Part shown: positions 17,576 to 26,867 of the stretch, one piece after another
Position numbering within the stretch: the first letter of the stretch is position 1
How the letters are laid out: every line of letters starts with the position of its first letter
From: Pseudomonas botevensis
GTDB lineage: Bacteria > Pseudomonadota > Gammaproteobacteria > Pseudomonadales > Pseudomonadaceae
Direction of reading: 5' to 3'
Assembly: GCF_019145475.1 (NCBI RefSeq)
Contig: NZ_JAHTKI010000016.1
Location: 62,001 to 126,000, forward strand
DNA length: 64,000 nucleotides
Notes under the pieces: generated by a model
Seen by the model: only the letters and a program-made list of their open reading frames with translations
Told to the model about the DNA's origin: nothing
Database searches by the model: none
Made by a program: the position numbers and the translations under genes

Positions 17576-19465
17576 TTAAATGCGGAAGCTCCCTACCAAC
17601 TGCTTCAACCGCGAAGCCTGCTGCTCCAGGTCCGAGCACGCGCGCAACGTCGCTTGCAGGTTTTCCACACCTTCCTGGTTCAGCGTGTTGATCTCGGTGA
17701 TATCGACGTTGATCGACTCCACCACCGCCGTCTGTTCCTCGGTCGCGGTCGCTACCGACTGGTTCATCCCGTCGATTTCGCCAATGCGCTGGGTCACGCT
17801 GTTCAGGCGTTCTCCGGCAAGGTTGGCGATTTCCACGCTGTCCTGGCTGTGACGCTGGCTGTCGGTCATGGTGCTCACCGATTCGCGGGCGCCGACCTGC
17901 AGCTCTTCGATCATGGTCTGCACCTGTTGCGCCGACTCCTGGGTGCGATGCGCCAGGTTGCGCACTTCGTCGGCCACCACCGCAAACCCGCGTCCGGCCT
18001 CACCGGCCCGGGCCGCTTCGATCGCCGCGTTAAGTGCCAGCAGGTTGGTCTGCTGGGAAATGCTGGTGATCACCTCAAGAATCTGCCCGATGTTCACGGT
18101 CTTGCTGTTCAGCGACTCGATGTTGCTGCTCGACGCGCTGAGCATGTTCGACAACTGGTTCATCGCCTTGATGCTGCGGTCCACCACGTGCTGGCCGTCT
18201 TCGGCCAGGCCACGGGCGTCGCTGGCCTGGGTCGAGGCCTGGGCGGCGTTGCGGGCGATTTCCTGGGCGGCGGCGCCGAGTTGGTTGATCGCGGCGGCCA
18301 CGCTGTTGGTGCGCGAGGCCTGCTGGTCGGAGTTGTACATCGACGAGTTCGACGCCGCGACCACACGCAGGGCGACTTCGTTGACTTGCCCGGTGGCCGA
18401 GGACACTTCGCGGATCGAGCCGTGAATGCGCTCGACGAAGCGGTTGAATGCGGTGCCGAGGACACCGAATTCATCCTGGTTCTGGATGGTCAGGCGTTTG
18501 GTCAGGTCGCCTTCGCCGTCGGCGATGTCTTCCATGGCACGGGTCATGACGTGCAGCGGCTGGATCAGCAGGCGGATCAGCATGCCGAGCAGGGCGATGA
18601 TGATAGCCACGGCAATCACGGTGGCGATCACGGCTGAGGTGCGGAACTGGCTGAGCATCGAGAACGCCTGATCCTTGTCCACCGACAGGCCGATGTACCA
18701 GTTCACCGACGGCAGGCCCTTGATCGGGGTGAACGTGACGATGCGGGTCTTGCCGTCGACGGTGACTTCACTGAAATCGCTGCTGATGCGCGGGGTGTCC
18801 TGCGGATAGGCTTCTTTCAGGGATTTCATCACCAGCGTCTTGTCCGGGTGGACCAGGATCTTGCCGTCGGCGCTGACCAGGAAAACGTAGCCCATGCCGT
18901 CGAAATCCCGAGCGGCGAGGGTATCGATCAGGGTTTGCAGGCTCAGGTCACCGCCCACTACGCCCACGCTCTGACCGGCCTTCTTGGAGGCGGTGGCGAT
19001 GGAAATGATCAACTGGCCGGTGGCGGCGTCGATGTACGGTTCGGTCAGGGTCGAGGTGCTGCTGCTCTCGGCCCCTTTGTACCAGGGGCGAACCCGTGGG
19101 TCGAAACCGTCCGGCATCTTCGCATCCGGACGGATGGTGAAGTGACCGGTGGCGTCGCCCAGGTAGGAAGCCATGAACGTCGAGGTCAGGGCTTTCTGTT
19201 CCAGCAGGTTGGCGACGGCGGAGGGTTCCGGGTTGATGGCGATGTTCTGGGCGGCGTTCTCGATCAGCAGGATGCGACCGTTGAGCCAGGTCTGGATGTT
19301 GCCGGCAGTGACCTCGCCCATCTCATTGAGATAATTGTCCAGATCCGCGCGGATGGCGTTGCGCTGCAACCAGTCGTTGTACAGCGTGAACGAGGCGAAG
19401 GCGGCAATGACGATGAGGGCGGCGGCAAGCAAAATTTTATGGCTGAAGCGTAGGTTTTTGTTCAT
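17576..19465 (-). CDS. Methyl-accepting chemotaxis protein, dCACHE amino-acid type
   Basis: 629 residues. The order is: TM1 (about 10-29); periplasmic dCACHE domain (about 33-270); TM2 (about 275-300); HAMP domain (to about 355); methylation helices; and the signalling hairpin tip with N-A-A-I-E-A-A-R-A-G-E-A-G-R-G-F-A-V-V. The ligand pocket carries the amino-acid recognition set known from P. aeruginosa PctA: Y101, R126, W128, Y129, Y144, D146 and D173, here at the same residue numbers as I remember them. I therefore predict binding of L-amino acids through their alpha-amino and carboxylate groups. No C-terminal CheR-docking pentapeptide is seen. The gene stands alone, divergent from the HerA-like gene. 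Confidence 0.96.
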   Translation of the reverse strand: MNKNLRFSHKILLAAALIVIAAFASFTLYNDWLQRNAIRADLDNYLNEMGEVTAGNIQTWLNGRILLIENAAQNIAINPEPSAVANLLEQKALTSTFMASYLGDATGHFTIRPDAKMPDGFDPRVRPWYKGAESSSTSTLTEPYIDAATGQLIISIATASKKAGQSVGVVGGDLSLQTLIDTLAARDFDGMGYVFLVSADGKILVHPDKTLVMKSLKEAYPQDTPRISSDFSEVTVDGKTRIVTFTPIKGLPSVNWYIGLSVDKDQAFSMLSQFRTSAVIATVIAVAIIIALLGMLIRLLIQPLHVMTRAMEDIADGEGDLTKRLTIQNQDEFGVLGTAFNRFVERIHGSIREVSSATGQVNEVALRVVAASNSSMYNSDQQASRTNSVAAAINQLGAAAQEIARNAAQASTQASDARGLAEDGQHVVDRSIKAMNQLSNMLSASSSNIESLNSKTVNIGQILEVITSISQQTNLLALNAAIEAARAGEAGRGFAVVADEVRNLAHRTQESAQQVQTMIEELQVGARESVSTMTDSQRHSQDSVEIANLAGERLNSVTQRIGEIDGMNQSVATATEEQTAVVESINVDITEINTLNQEGVENLQATLRACSDLEQQASRLKQLVGSFRI

Positions 19466-19653
19466 GGCTTGGGGTTCCGCTAAGGTCTTAATGTCCAGGG
19501 CGTGCTTTTATAAAGGCTCGCAAAATGGGCAGGGTTGAAAGCAAACTGATATTTCCGACTCTCCTTAGGGAAATGTCAGACCTGACTTGTGGTCTGGTCT
19601 CTCATCTATAGCTATCGGCCATGCCCGACAAAGATTAATCACTAGGTGACCAA

Positions 19654-21141
19654 ATGCCTGATTCCTCGAAACTCGTTATCGGCGCTGATCTCACAGGGCA
19701 ACCGATCGCCCAGGCCATGCGCCTGGCCAATCGCCATGGACTGGTGGCCGGCGCCACCGGCACCGGCAAGACTGTCACCTTGCAACGCCTGGCCGAAGCC
19801 TTCAGTGATGCCGGGATCGCGGTGTTCGCCGCTGACATCAAAGGCGACCTGTGCGGCCTGGGTGCCGCCGGTAACCCTCAGGGCAAGATTGCCGAGCGTA
19901 TTGCCGGCATGCCGTGGCTCAATTACCAGGCCCGGGCTTATCCGGTGACGTTGTGGGACATTCACGGTCAGTCCGGTCATCCGCTTCGCACCACGTTGAG
20001 CGAAATGGGGCCGCTGCTGATCGGCAGCCTGCTGGAACTCACCGACAGCCAGCAGTCGGCGCTGTACGCGGCGTTCAAAGTGGCGGACCGCGAAGGCCTG
20101 TTGCTGCTGGATCTGAAGGATCTGAAAGCACTGCTCAATCACCTCAAGGACAATCCGCAACTGCTGGGCGAAGACGCCGCGCTGATGACCACCGGCTCCA
20201 GTCAGGCGCTGTTGCGGCGTCTGGCAACCCTGGAACAGCAGGGCGCTGAAGCGCTGTTCGGCGAGCCGGCCCTGCAACTGGAGGATATTCTGCAACCGGC
20301 CGCCGACGGTCGCGGGCGCATTCATTTGCTCGACGCCAGCCGTCTGGTTCATGAAGCGCCGAAAGTCTACGCGACGTTCCTGCTGTGGTTGTTGGCCGAA
20401 TTGTTCGAGCAACTGCCGGAGCGCGGCGATGCCGACAAACCGCTGCTTGCGCTGTTTTTCGACGAGGCGCACCTGCTGTTCGCCGATACGCCGAAGGCCT
20501 TGCAGGAACGGCTGGAGCAAGTGGTGCGGCTGATTCGCTCCAAGGGCGTCGGCGTGTATTTCGTCACCCAGTCGCCCGGCGACCTGCCGGATGACGTGCT
20601 GGCGCAGCTGGGGTTGCGGATCCAGCACGGGCTGCGGGCGTTTACCGCCAAGGAGCAGAAATCCCTGCGTGCGGTGGCGGATGGGTTCCGGCCGAATCCG
20701 GCGTTCGACAGCCTGACGGTTTTGACCGAACTGGGCATCGGCGAAGCGCTGGTTGGCACCTTGCAGGAAAAAGGCACGCCGGAAATGGTCCAGCGGGTGC
20801 TGGTGGCGCCGCCGCAGTCGCGGATCGGGCCGTTGACCGACACCGAGCGCACGATGCTGATCGCCGGGTCGCCGTTCAAGGGGCGTTATGACAAGCCGAT
20901 CGACCGTGAGTCAGCCTATGAAATCCTGATGGGGCGCAAAGGCCTCGCACCGGAGGCCGAGGCGGCACCGGGCAGACCGCCCGTCGAAGAGCCGAGTCTG
21001 GCCGACCGGGCCGGAGAGTTCCTCGGCACGGCGGCGGGGCAGGCGCTGAAGTCGGCGATGCGTCAGGCGGCGAACCAGTTGGGCAAGCAATTGGTGCGCG
21101 GCTTGATGGGCTCGTTGCTGGGCGGCAGCAAACGCCGCTGA
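19654..21141 (+). CDS. HerA-like DUF853 ATPase
   Basis: 495 residues. Walker A is G-A-T-G-T-G-K-T at 33-40 and a Walker B-like L-F-F-D-E-A-H-L-L-F lies near 266-275. The sequence matches the DUF853 family of HerA/FtsK-type P-loop ATPases (YjgR-like), which are cytoplasmic and of unknown function; HerA proteins translocate on double-stranded DNA with NurA nucleases. No nuclease gene stands beside it, so it is not a HerA-NurA pair. The final ~70 residues are Ala/Gln/Gly-rich and probably flexible. It converges on dciA, with 22 bp between the stops. Confidence 0.93.
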   Translation: MPDSSKLVIGADLTGQPIAQAMRLANRHGLVAGATGTGKTVTLQRLAEAFSDAGIAVFAADIKGDLCGLGAAGNPQGKIAERIAGMPWLNYQARAYPVTLWDIHGQSGHPLRTTLSEMGPLLIGSLLELTDSQQSALYAAFKVADREGLLLLDLKDLKALLNHLKDNPQLLGEDAALMTTGSSQALLRRLATLEQQGAEALFGEPALQLEDILQPAADGRGRIHLLDASRLVHEAPKVYATFLLWLLAELFEQLPERGDADKPLLALFFDEAHLLFADTPKALQERLEQVVRLIRSKGVGVYFVTQSPGDLPDDVLAQLGLRIQHGLRAFTAKEQKSLRAVADGFRPNPAFDSLTVLTELGIGEALVGTLQEKGTPEMVQRVLVAPPQSRIGPLTDTERTMLIAGSPFKGRYDKPIDRESAYEILMGRKGLAPEAEAAPGRPPVEEPSLADRAGEFLGTAAGQALKSAMRQAANQLGKQLVRGLMGSLLGGSKRR

Positions 21142-21163
21142 AACGATTGCTGGGGGCAGGCGA

Positions 21164-21619
21164 TCAGGACTTGGGTTTGGCGTGTGCTGCAAGGCGCTCC
21201 AGCGCCGCGCGCAGGTTCGGATCGCTGATACCGTCGGCGGTGGACTGAATGGTCGCCGCCGCATCCGTCGACAGGTCGATGGTGTGTCCGCTCGGCTCGT
21301 GCTGAACGGTCGCAGGTCGTACCATGAAGCGGATCTGCATGAGGTTGGCGAACTCATCGAACAGTTGCAGCTGCCGTTGCAAGCGTTTCTGCTGGTAGCG
21401 CAGGCGCGTGGCCCAGTGGCCATTGTTGACGACCAGGGTCAGCGTGCCTTCCTTCCATGACCCGACACTGCAGTGTTCGCGGGCGGCGGGTTGCAGTTGG
21501 CTGTCGAGCAGGCGTTGCAGGTGGGCGAGTCGTTGCGCGTGGCCGAGAAGGGCTTTGAGCGGCTTGGCTTCGCGAAGCAGAACGGCGGGCGCTCTGGCTG
21601 TAAGTGGGCGAAATGCCAT
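21164..21619 (-). CDS. dciA: DciA-family (DUF721) replicative helicase operator
   Basis: 151 residues. DciA loads or regulates DnaB in bacteria that lack DnaC or DnaI. The DUF721 core occupies about 18-100: L-x-x-L-x-x-L-x-x-A-Q-R-L followed by the V-x-x-W-K-E-G-T-L-T-L-V-V-N-N-G-H-W-A-T-R-L-R-Y region, a KH-like fold. The C-terminal third is low-complexity and variable, as in other pseudomonad copies. The neighbourhood next to secA is the same as for the P. aeruginosa gene. It is divergent from secA. Confidence 0.9.
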   Translation of the reverse strand: MAFRPLTARAPAVLLREAKPLKALLGHAQRLAHLQRLLDSQLQPAAREHCSVGSWKEGTLTLVVNNGHWATRLRYQQKRLQRQLQLFDEFANLMQIRFMVRPATVQHEPSGHTIDLSTDAAATIQSTADGISDPNLRAALERLAAHAKPKS

Positions 21620-21926
21620 GATCGAACACCTGAAGTCACAGAGGCGCCATGGTAGCAGAAAGCACCCATTTCACTCGCCCATTGCTTTTGTCCCTGCTTT
21701 GCCCATTAAATCCACGACTGACTTCTGCCGTGAACGGCTTGAAGTTGAGCAAAACGCCCTTATTTTAAGTGAGCCCCGTCAAAGCGCTGTGCCAGCATCG
21801 TGGAATATCCCCACTTTCCTCACCACCGTTTCCGGGTAGAATGCTCGTTCGCATGCGGCCATGAGGGCTGCACGGGCGACTCACGGGGCCGCCCTCCATC
21901 CCTTTAGTGTGGAAGATCCTGCCGAT
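21620..21926. other. Non-coding region between divergent dciA and secA
   Basis: 307 bp without a credible gene. A TAGAAT at 21836-21841, about 85 bp before the secA ATG, is a possible -10. No SecM-like arrest peptide or other leader gene was recognised. Confidence 0.55.
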
Positions 21927-24662
21927 ATGTTTGCGCCTTTGTTAAAGAAACTTTTTGGAAGCAAGAACGAGCGTGAAGTCAAACGCATGCTCAAGACGGT
22001 GCAGCTCGTCAATGCCTTCGAAGAGAAAATGGTCGCCCTCTCGGACGATCAACTGCGCGCCAAGACTGCCGAGTTCAAGGACCGCATCGCCAAAGGGGAA
22101 ACCCTCGACAAGCTGTTGCCCGAAGCCTTTGCGGTCGCCCGCGAAGCCGGCAAGCGCGTCATGGGTATGCGTCACTTCGATGTCCAGCTGATCGGCGGCA
22201 TGACCCTGCATGAAGGCCGGATCGCCGAAATGCGTACCGGTGAAGGCAAGACCCTGGTGGGTACTCTGGGCGTTTACCTCAACGCGCTGTCCGGCAAGGG
22301 CGTACACGTTGTGACCGTGAACGACTACCTGGCCCGCCGGGACGCCAACTGGATGCGTCCGCTGTATGAATTCCTCGGCCTGACCGTCGGCATCGTGACG
22401 CCGTTCCAGCCGCCGGAAGAAAAACGCCTGGCCTACGCCGCCGACATCACCTACGGCACCAACAACGAATTCGGGTTCGACTACCTGCGCGACAACATGG
22501 CGTTCAGCATGGAAGAAAAATTCCAGCGCGAACTCAACTTTGCCGTGATCGACGAAGTCGACTCCATCCTCATCGACGAAGCCCGTACCCCGCTGATCAT
22601 TTCCGGTCAGGCCGAGGACAGCTCCAAGCTGTACATCGAGATCAACAAGCTGATCCCGAAACTCAAGCTGCACGTCGAAGAAGTCGAAGGCGAAGTCACC
22701 CAGGAAGGCCACTACACCGTTGACGAGAAGACCCGTCAGGTTGAACTCAACGAAGCCGGTCACCAGTTCATCGAAGACCAGCTCACCAGCATCGGCTTGC
22801 TGGCCGAAGGCGAAAGCCTGTACTCGGCGCACAACCTGAGCCTGCTGACTCACGTCTACGCCGGCCTGCGTGCGCACAAGCTGTTCCACCGCAACGTCGA
22901 ATACATCGTGCAGGACGGTCAGGTTGTCCTGGTCGACGAACACACCGGTCGTACCATGCCGGGCCGTCGTCTGTCCGAGGGCCTGCACCAGGCCATCGAA
23001 GCCAAGGAAAACCTCAACATCCAGGCCGAAAGCCAGACCCTGGCGTCGACCACGTTCCAGAACTACTTCCGTCTGTACGAAAAGCTGTCCGGCATGACCG
23101 GTACGGCCGACACCGAAGCGTTCGAGTTCCATCAGATCTACGGTCTGCCGGTCATCGTCATTCCGACCAACAAACCGTTGGCCCGTAAGGACTACAACGA
23201 CCTGGTGTTCCTGACCGCCGACGAGAAATACGCGGCCATCGTCAACGACATCAAGGAAAGCATGGCCGCCGGTCGTCCGGTGCTGGTGGGTACTGCCACC
23301 ATCGAAACCTCCGAGCACATGTCCAGCCTGCTGGTCAAAGAAGGCATCGAACACAAGGTTCTGAACGCCAAGTTCCACGAGAAGGAAGCCGAGATCATTG
23401 CCCAGGCCGGTCGTCCGGGCGCGCTGACCATCGCGACCAACATGGCCGGTCGTGGGACCGACATCCTGTTGGGCGGCAACTGGGAAGTTGAAGTCGCGTC
23501 GCTGGAAAACCCGACCCCCGAGCAGATCGCCCAGATCAAGGCCGACTGGCAGAAGCGTCACCAGCAAGTGCTGGAGTCCGGTGGCCTGCAGGTGATCGCG
23601 TCCGAGCGTCACGAATCCCGTCGTATCGACAACCAGCTGCGTGGCCGTGCCGGCCGTCAGGGCGACGCCGGTTCGAGCCGCTTCTACCTGTCGCTGGAAG
23701 ACAGCCTGATGCGCATCTTCGCCTCTGACCGGGTGAAGAACTTCATGAAGGCCCTGGGCATGCAGCCGGGCGAGGCGATCGAGCACCGCATGGTGACCAA
23801 CGCCATCGAGAAGGCGCAGCGCAAGGTTGAAGGTCGCAACTTCGACATCCGCAAGCAACTGCTCGAGTTCGACGACGTCAACAACGAACAGCGTAAAGTG
23901 ATCTATCACATGCGTAACACGTTGCTGGCCGCGGACAACGTCGGCGAAACCATTGCCGATTTCCGTCAGGACGTGCTCAACGCCACCGTCAGCGCACACA
24001 TTCCGCCGCAATCGCTGCCTGAGCAGTGGGACGTGACCGGTCTGGAGTCCGCGTTGCAGAGCGACTTCGGTGTGTCGCTGCCGATCCAGCAATGGCTCGA
24101 CGAAGACGATCACCTGTACGAAGAAACCCTGCGCGAGAAGCTGCTGGCCGAACTGATCGCCGCGTACAACGAGAAAGAAGACCAGGCCGGTGCCGACGCA
24201 CTGCGCTCCTTCGAGAAGCAGATCGTGCTGCGCGTACTGGACGACCTGTGGAAAGACCACCTGTCGACCATGGATCACCTGCGTCACGGTATTCACCTGC
24301 GTGGTTATGCGCAGAAGAACCCGAAGCAGGAATACAAGCGCGAGTCGTTCACGCTGTTCTCCGAGCTGCTGGATTCGATCAAGCGCGACTCGATTCGTGT
24401 GCTGTCGCACGTTCAGGTTCGCCGCGAAGATCCGGCCGAAGAAGAAGCGCGTCTGCGCCAGGAAGCCGAGGCGCTGGCCGCGCGCATGCAGTTCGAACAT
24501 GCCGAAGCGCCAGGTCTGGAAGCGCAGCCGGAAATCGGTGAAGAGGTCGATGTGGCCCTCGCCACCGCCCCGGTTCGCAACGAGCAGAAACTGGGCCGCA
24601 ACGAGCTGTGCTACTGCGGTTCGGGCAAGAAATTCAAGCATTGCCACGGGCAGATCCAGTAA
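21927..24662 (+). CDS. secA: Protein translocase ATPase SecA
   Basis: 911 residues from the ATG at 21927 (M-F-A-P-L-L-K-K-L-F-G-S). A longer frame reaches 21861 but those 22 codons are not conserved. SecA drives preproteins through SecYEG. Walker A is M-R-T-G-E-G-K-T near 102-109, the DEAD-type motif is V-I-D-E-V-D-S-I-L-I-D-E-A-R near 207-220, and the second RecA fold has A-T-N-M-A-G-R-G-T-D-I. The C-terminal zinc tail C-Y-C-G-S-G-K-K-F-K-H-C-H binds SecB and lipids. Full length for gamma-proteobacteria. It is followed by a hairpin, then argJ. Confidence 0.99.
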   Translation: MFAPLLKKLFGSKNEREVKRMLKTVQLVNAFEEKMVALSDDQLRAKTAEFKDRIAKGETLDKLLPEAFAVAREAGKRVMGMRHFDVQLIGGMTLHEGRIAEMRTGEGKTLVGTLGVYLNALSGKGVHVVTVNDYLARRDANWMRPLYEFLGLTVGIVTPFQPPEEKRLAYAADITYGTNNEFGFDYLRDNMAFSMEEKFQRELNFAVIDEVDSILIDEARTPLIISGQAEDSSKLYIEINKLIPKLKLHVEEVEGEVTQEGHYTVDEKTRQVELNEAGHQFIEDQLTSIGLLAEGESLYSAHNLSLLTHVYAGLRAHKLFHRNVEYIVQDGQVVLVDEHTGRTMPGRRLSEGLHQAIEAKENLNIQAESQTLASTTFQNYFRLYEKLSGMTGTADTEAFEFHQIYGLPVIVIPTNKPLARKDYNDLVFLTADEKYAAIVNDIKESMAAGRPVLVGTATIETSEHMSSLLVKEGIEHKVLNAKFHEKEAEIIAQAGRPGALTIATNMAGRGTDILLGGNWEVEVASLENPTPEQIAQIKADWQKRHQQVLESGGLQVIASERHESRRIDNQLRGRAGRQGDAGSSRFYLSLEDSLMRIFASDRVKNFMKALGMQPGEAIEHRMVTNAIEKAQRKVEGRNFDIRKQLLEFDDVNNEQRKVIYHMRNTLLAADNVGETIADFRQDVLNATVSAHIPPQSLPEQWDVTGLESALQSDFGVSLPIQQWLDEDDHLYEETLREKLLAELIAAYNEKEDQAGADALRSFEKQIVLRVLDDLWKDHLSTMDHLRHGIHLRGYAQKNPKQEYKRESFTLFSELLDSIKRDSIRVLSHVQVRREDPAEEEARLRQEAEALAARMQFEHAEAPGLEAQPEIGEEVDVALATAPVRNEQKLGRNELCYCGSGKKFKHCHGQIQ

Positions 24663-24690
24663 ACCCCGTTTCAATCGCTGAAATACCCGC

Positions 24691-24722
24691 GCCGCGACCG
24701 GCATCAGCCGTCGCGGCGTTTT
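24691..24722 (+). terminator. Possible secA terminator
   Basis: CGCCGCGAC (24691-24699) pairs perfectly with GTCGCGGCG (24711-24719), but only TTT follows, so termination may be incomplete. Confidence 0.6.
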
Positions 24723-24795
24723 GCCATTTACACCGCCGCTTTCTTGTAGATAAACAGCGTAGCGGTGCTGACATCACTGATTAAGGAGCGCATTC

Positions 24796-26013
24796 ATGGC
24801 TGTTGGTCTTGGTCCTTTGCCAACGTTGCACCCGGTTGCCGGTTTTGAACTCGGTATCGCCTCGGCCGGCATCAAGCGCCCCGGGCGCAAAGATGTGGTC
24901 GTGATGCGCTGTGCCGAAGGCTCGACCGTGGCCGGCGTGTTCACACTGAACGCCTTTTGCGCGGCGCCGGTGATCCTGGCGAAAAAGCGCGTGCAGAACG
25001 CCGTGCGTTATCTGCTGACCAACACCGGTAACGCCAACGCCGGTACTGGCGAGCCGGGCCTGGCCGCTGCGGAGCGCACCTGCGCGAAACTGGCCGAACT
25101 GACGGGCGTCGACGCCAGCCAGATCCTGCCGTATTCCACCGGCGTGATTGGCGAGCCGCTGCCGGTCGAGAAGATCGAAGGCGCGTTGCAGGCTGCGCTG
25201 GATGATCTCTCGGAGAACAACTGGGAAGCTGCCGCCACCGGCATCATGACCACCGACACCCTGCCCAAGGGCGCCAGCCGCCAGTTCCAGCATGACGGCG
25301 TGACCATCACGGTCACCGGCATCAGCAAGGGCGCAGGCATGATTCGTCCGAACATGGCGACCATGCTCGGCTACATCGCCACCGACGCCAAAGTCTCCCG
25401 CGAAGTGTTGCAGAGCCTGATGCTGGACGGCGCGAACAAGTCGTTCAACCGCATCACCATCGACGGCGACACCTCGACCAACGACTGCTGCATGCTGATC
25501 GCCACCGGCAAGGCTGCGCTGCCGGAAATCACCCGCGCCGAAGGCGAGCTGTTCGCCAAGCTCAAGCAAGCGGTGTTCGAAGTGTGCATGGACGTGGCCC
25601 AGGCCATCGTTCGCGACGGCGAAGGCGCGACCAAGTTCGTCACCGTTGAAGTCAACGGCGGCGGCAATCACCAGGAATGCCTGGACGTCGGTTACACCGT
25701 GGCGCACTCGCCGCTGATCAAGACCGCGCTGTTCGCCTCTGACCCGAACTGGGGCCGTATCCTCGCCGCCGTGGGCCGTGCCGGCGTGCCGGATCTGGAC
25801 GTGAGCAAGATCGACGTGTTCCTCGGCGAAGTGTGCATCGCCAGCCGTGGCGCCCGTGCGGCGACCTACACTGAAGCCCAGGGCTCGGCGGTGATGCAGC
25901 AGGAAGAGATCACCATCCGTATCGAGTTGGGTCGCGGCGATTGCAGCGAAACCATCTGGACCACCGACCTGTCGCACGAATACGTGAAGATCAACGCCGA
26001 ATACCGCACGTAA
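24796..26013 (+). CDS. argJ: Bifunctional ornithine acetyltransferase / N-acetylglutamate synthase
   Basis: 405 residues, with AAGGAG seven bases before the ATG. ArgJ moves the acetyl group from N-acetylornithine to glutamate, the recycling step of arginine synthesis. It is an Ntn-type enzyme that cleaves itself before a Thr nucleophile; the site is visible in K-G-A-G-M-I-R-P-N-M-A-T-M-L-G near 180-194, cutting between A and T. The chains then form the alpha/beta pair. Whether it also uses acetyl-CoA (bifunctional type) cannot be read from the sequence alone. It lies after secA, as in other pseudomonads. Confidence 0.97.
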   Translation: MAVGLGPLPTLHPVAGFELGIASAGIKRPGRKDVVVMRCAEGSTVAGVFTLNAFCAAPVILAKKRVQNAVRYLLTNTGNANAGTGEPGLAAAERTCAKLAELTGVDASQILPYSTGVIGEPLPVEKIEGALQAALDDLSENNWEAAATGIMTTDTLPKGASRQFQHDGVTITVTGISKGAGMIRPNMATMLGYIATDAKVSREVLQSLMLDGANKSFNRITIDGDTSTNDCCMLIATGKAALPEITRAEGELFAKLKQAVFEVCMDVAQAIVRDGEGATKFVTVEVNGGGNHQECLDVGYTVAHSPLIKTALFASDPNWGRILAAVGRAGVPDLDVSKIDVFLGEVCIASRGARAATYTEAQGSAVMQQEEITIRIELGRGDCSETIWTTDLSHEYVKINAEYRT

Positions 26014-26020
26014 TCGCCAG

Positions 26021-26110
26021 GGTGGAAGCGGGTTTGCCCGCGAAAGCGGTTCGTCAGTCAGCCAATGTGTTGAATCTGATGCTCCCTTCGCGGGCAAGCC
26101 CGCTCCCACA
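26021..26110. repeat. REP palindrome pair
   Basis: Two inverted REP units, GCGGGTTTGCCCGCGAAAG on the left and CTTCGCGGGCAAGCCCGC on the right, form a long hairpin after argJ. This is the common intergenic repeat of the P. fluorescens group. Confidence 0.9.
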
Positions 26111-26151
26111 GTGGATGGTGTGACCACAAAAGTTATGCACGCCGCAGAACC

Positions 26152-26178
26152 TGTGGGAGTGGGCTTGCCCGCGAAGAC
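26152..26178 (+). repeat. Single REP unit
   Basis: TGTGGGAGTGGGCTTGCCCG followed by CGAAGAC; an unpaired copy 40 bp after the pair at 26021-26110 and 57 bp before the GST gene. Confidence 0.85.
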
Positions 26179-26234
26179 GGACGACCAGGCGCTGGAAGTT
26201 CTGGATTGTCCCCCTGACAAGAAGGTATCGAACC

Positions 26235-26867
26235 ATGTCCCTGCACCTGATCATCGGCGACAAACTGCTCTCTTCCTGGTCGCTGCGCGCCGCTCTGGCG
26301 CTCGACCTGACCGGCGCTGCGTACACGGAGGAGTTGATCAGGCTCGGCAAGCCCGACACCCGCGAACGGATGCTCAAGCATTCGCCGACCGCCAAGGTGC
26401 CTTTGCTGAAAACCGCACACGGCACCATTGCCGATTCCCTGGCGATCGCCGAATACCTGGCCGAACAGTTTCCGGCCGCCCATCTCTGGCCGAAAGATCC
26501 CGCCGCGCGTGCCCAGGCGCGTTCCGCCTGCGCACAAATGCACAGCGGCTTCTTCGCCATGCGCAATCACATGCCGTTCAAGCTGAGCCATGACGCGCCG
26601 CTGAACCCGGTGCCACCGGAAGTGAAGGTCGATATCGAACGGATGCTTGCGCTGTGGGCCGAATGTCGCGCTGTTGCCACCGAGCCTGGCCCGTACCTGT
26701 TCGGGCGGATGACCCTGGCCGATGCCTTTTTTGCACCGATTGCCGTGCGTCTGCGTACCTATCAGGTGCAGTTGCCGGCAGTGGATGCCGCCTATGTTGA
26801 AACCGTCTACCAATGGCCAGCCTTCAAGGCCTGGCAGAAGGCCGGACTGGAGGAGTTGCAGTCGTGA
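26235..26867 (+). CDS. Glutathione S-transferase family protein
   Basis: 210 residues. An N-terminal thioredoxin-like domain (about 1-80) has the S-S-W-S-L-R-A motif at about 13-19, where Ser would activate glutathione, and the cis-Pro segment A-K-V-P-L-L near 53-58 followed by D-S-L-A-I-A-E-Y-L. A helical C-terminal domain follows. Substrate unknown. The stop overlaps the GTG start of the Nudix gene (GTGA), so the two are probably co-translated. The same GST-mutT order occurs beside secA/argJ in other pseudomonads. Confidence 0.93.
   Translation: MSLHLIIGDKLLSSWSLRAALALDLTGAAYTEELIRLGKPDTRERMLKHSPTAKVPLLKTAHGTIADSLAIAEYLAEQFPAAHLWPKDPAARAQARSACAQMHSGFFAMRNHMPFKLSHDAPLNPVPPEVKVDIERMLALWAECRAVATEPGPYLFGRMTLADAFFAPIAVRLRTYQVQLPAVDAAYVETVYQWPAFKAWQKAGLEELQS

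Noticed and set aside
19654..21141. HerA-NurA type defence or repair operon
   Set aside because: The ATPase stands alone with dciA convergent and a chemoreceptor divergent; no nuclease or other defence gene lies beside it.
21620..21926. SecM-like arrest peptide gene before secA
   Set aside because: No frame ends in an arrest-type motif, and Pseudomonas secA is not known to have secM.
21942..24704. 920-codon open frame on the minus strand opposite secA
   Set aside because: It mirrors secA codon bias in a high-GC genome; no domain or ribosome site supports it, and secA is certain.
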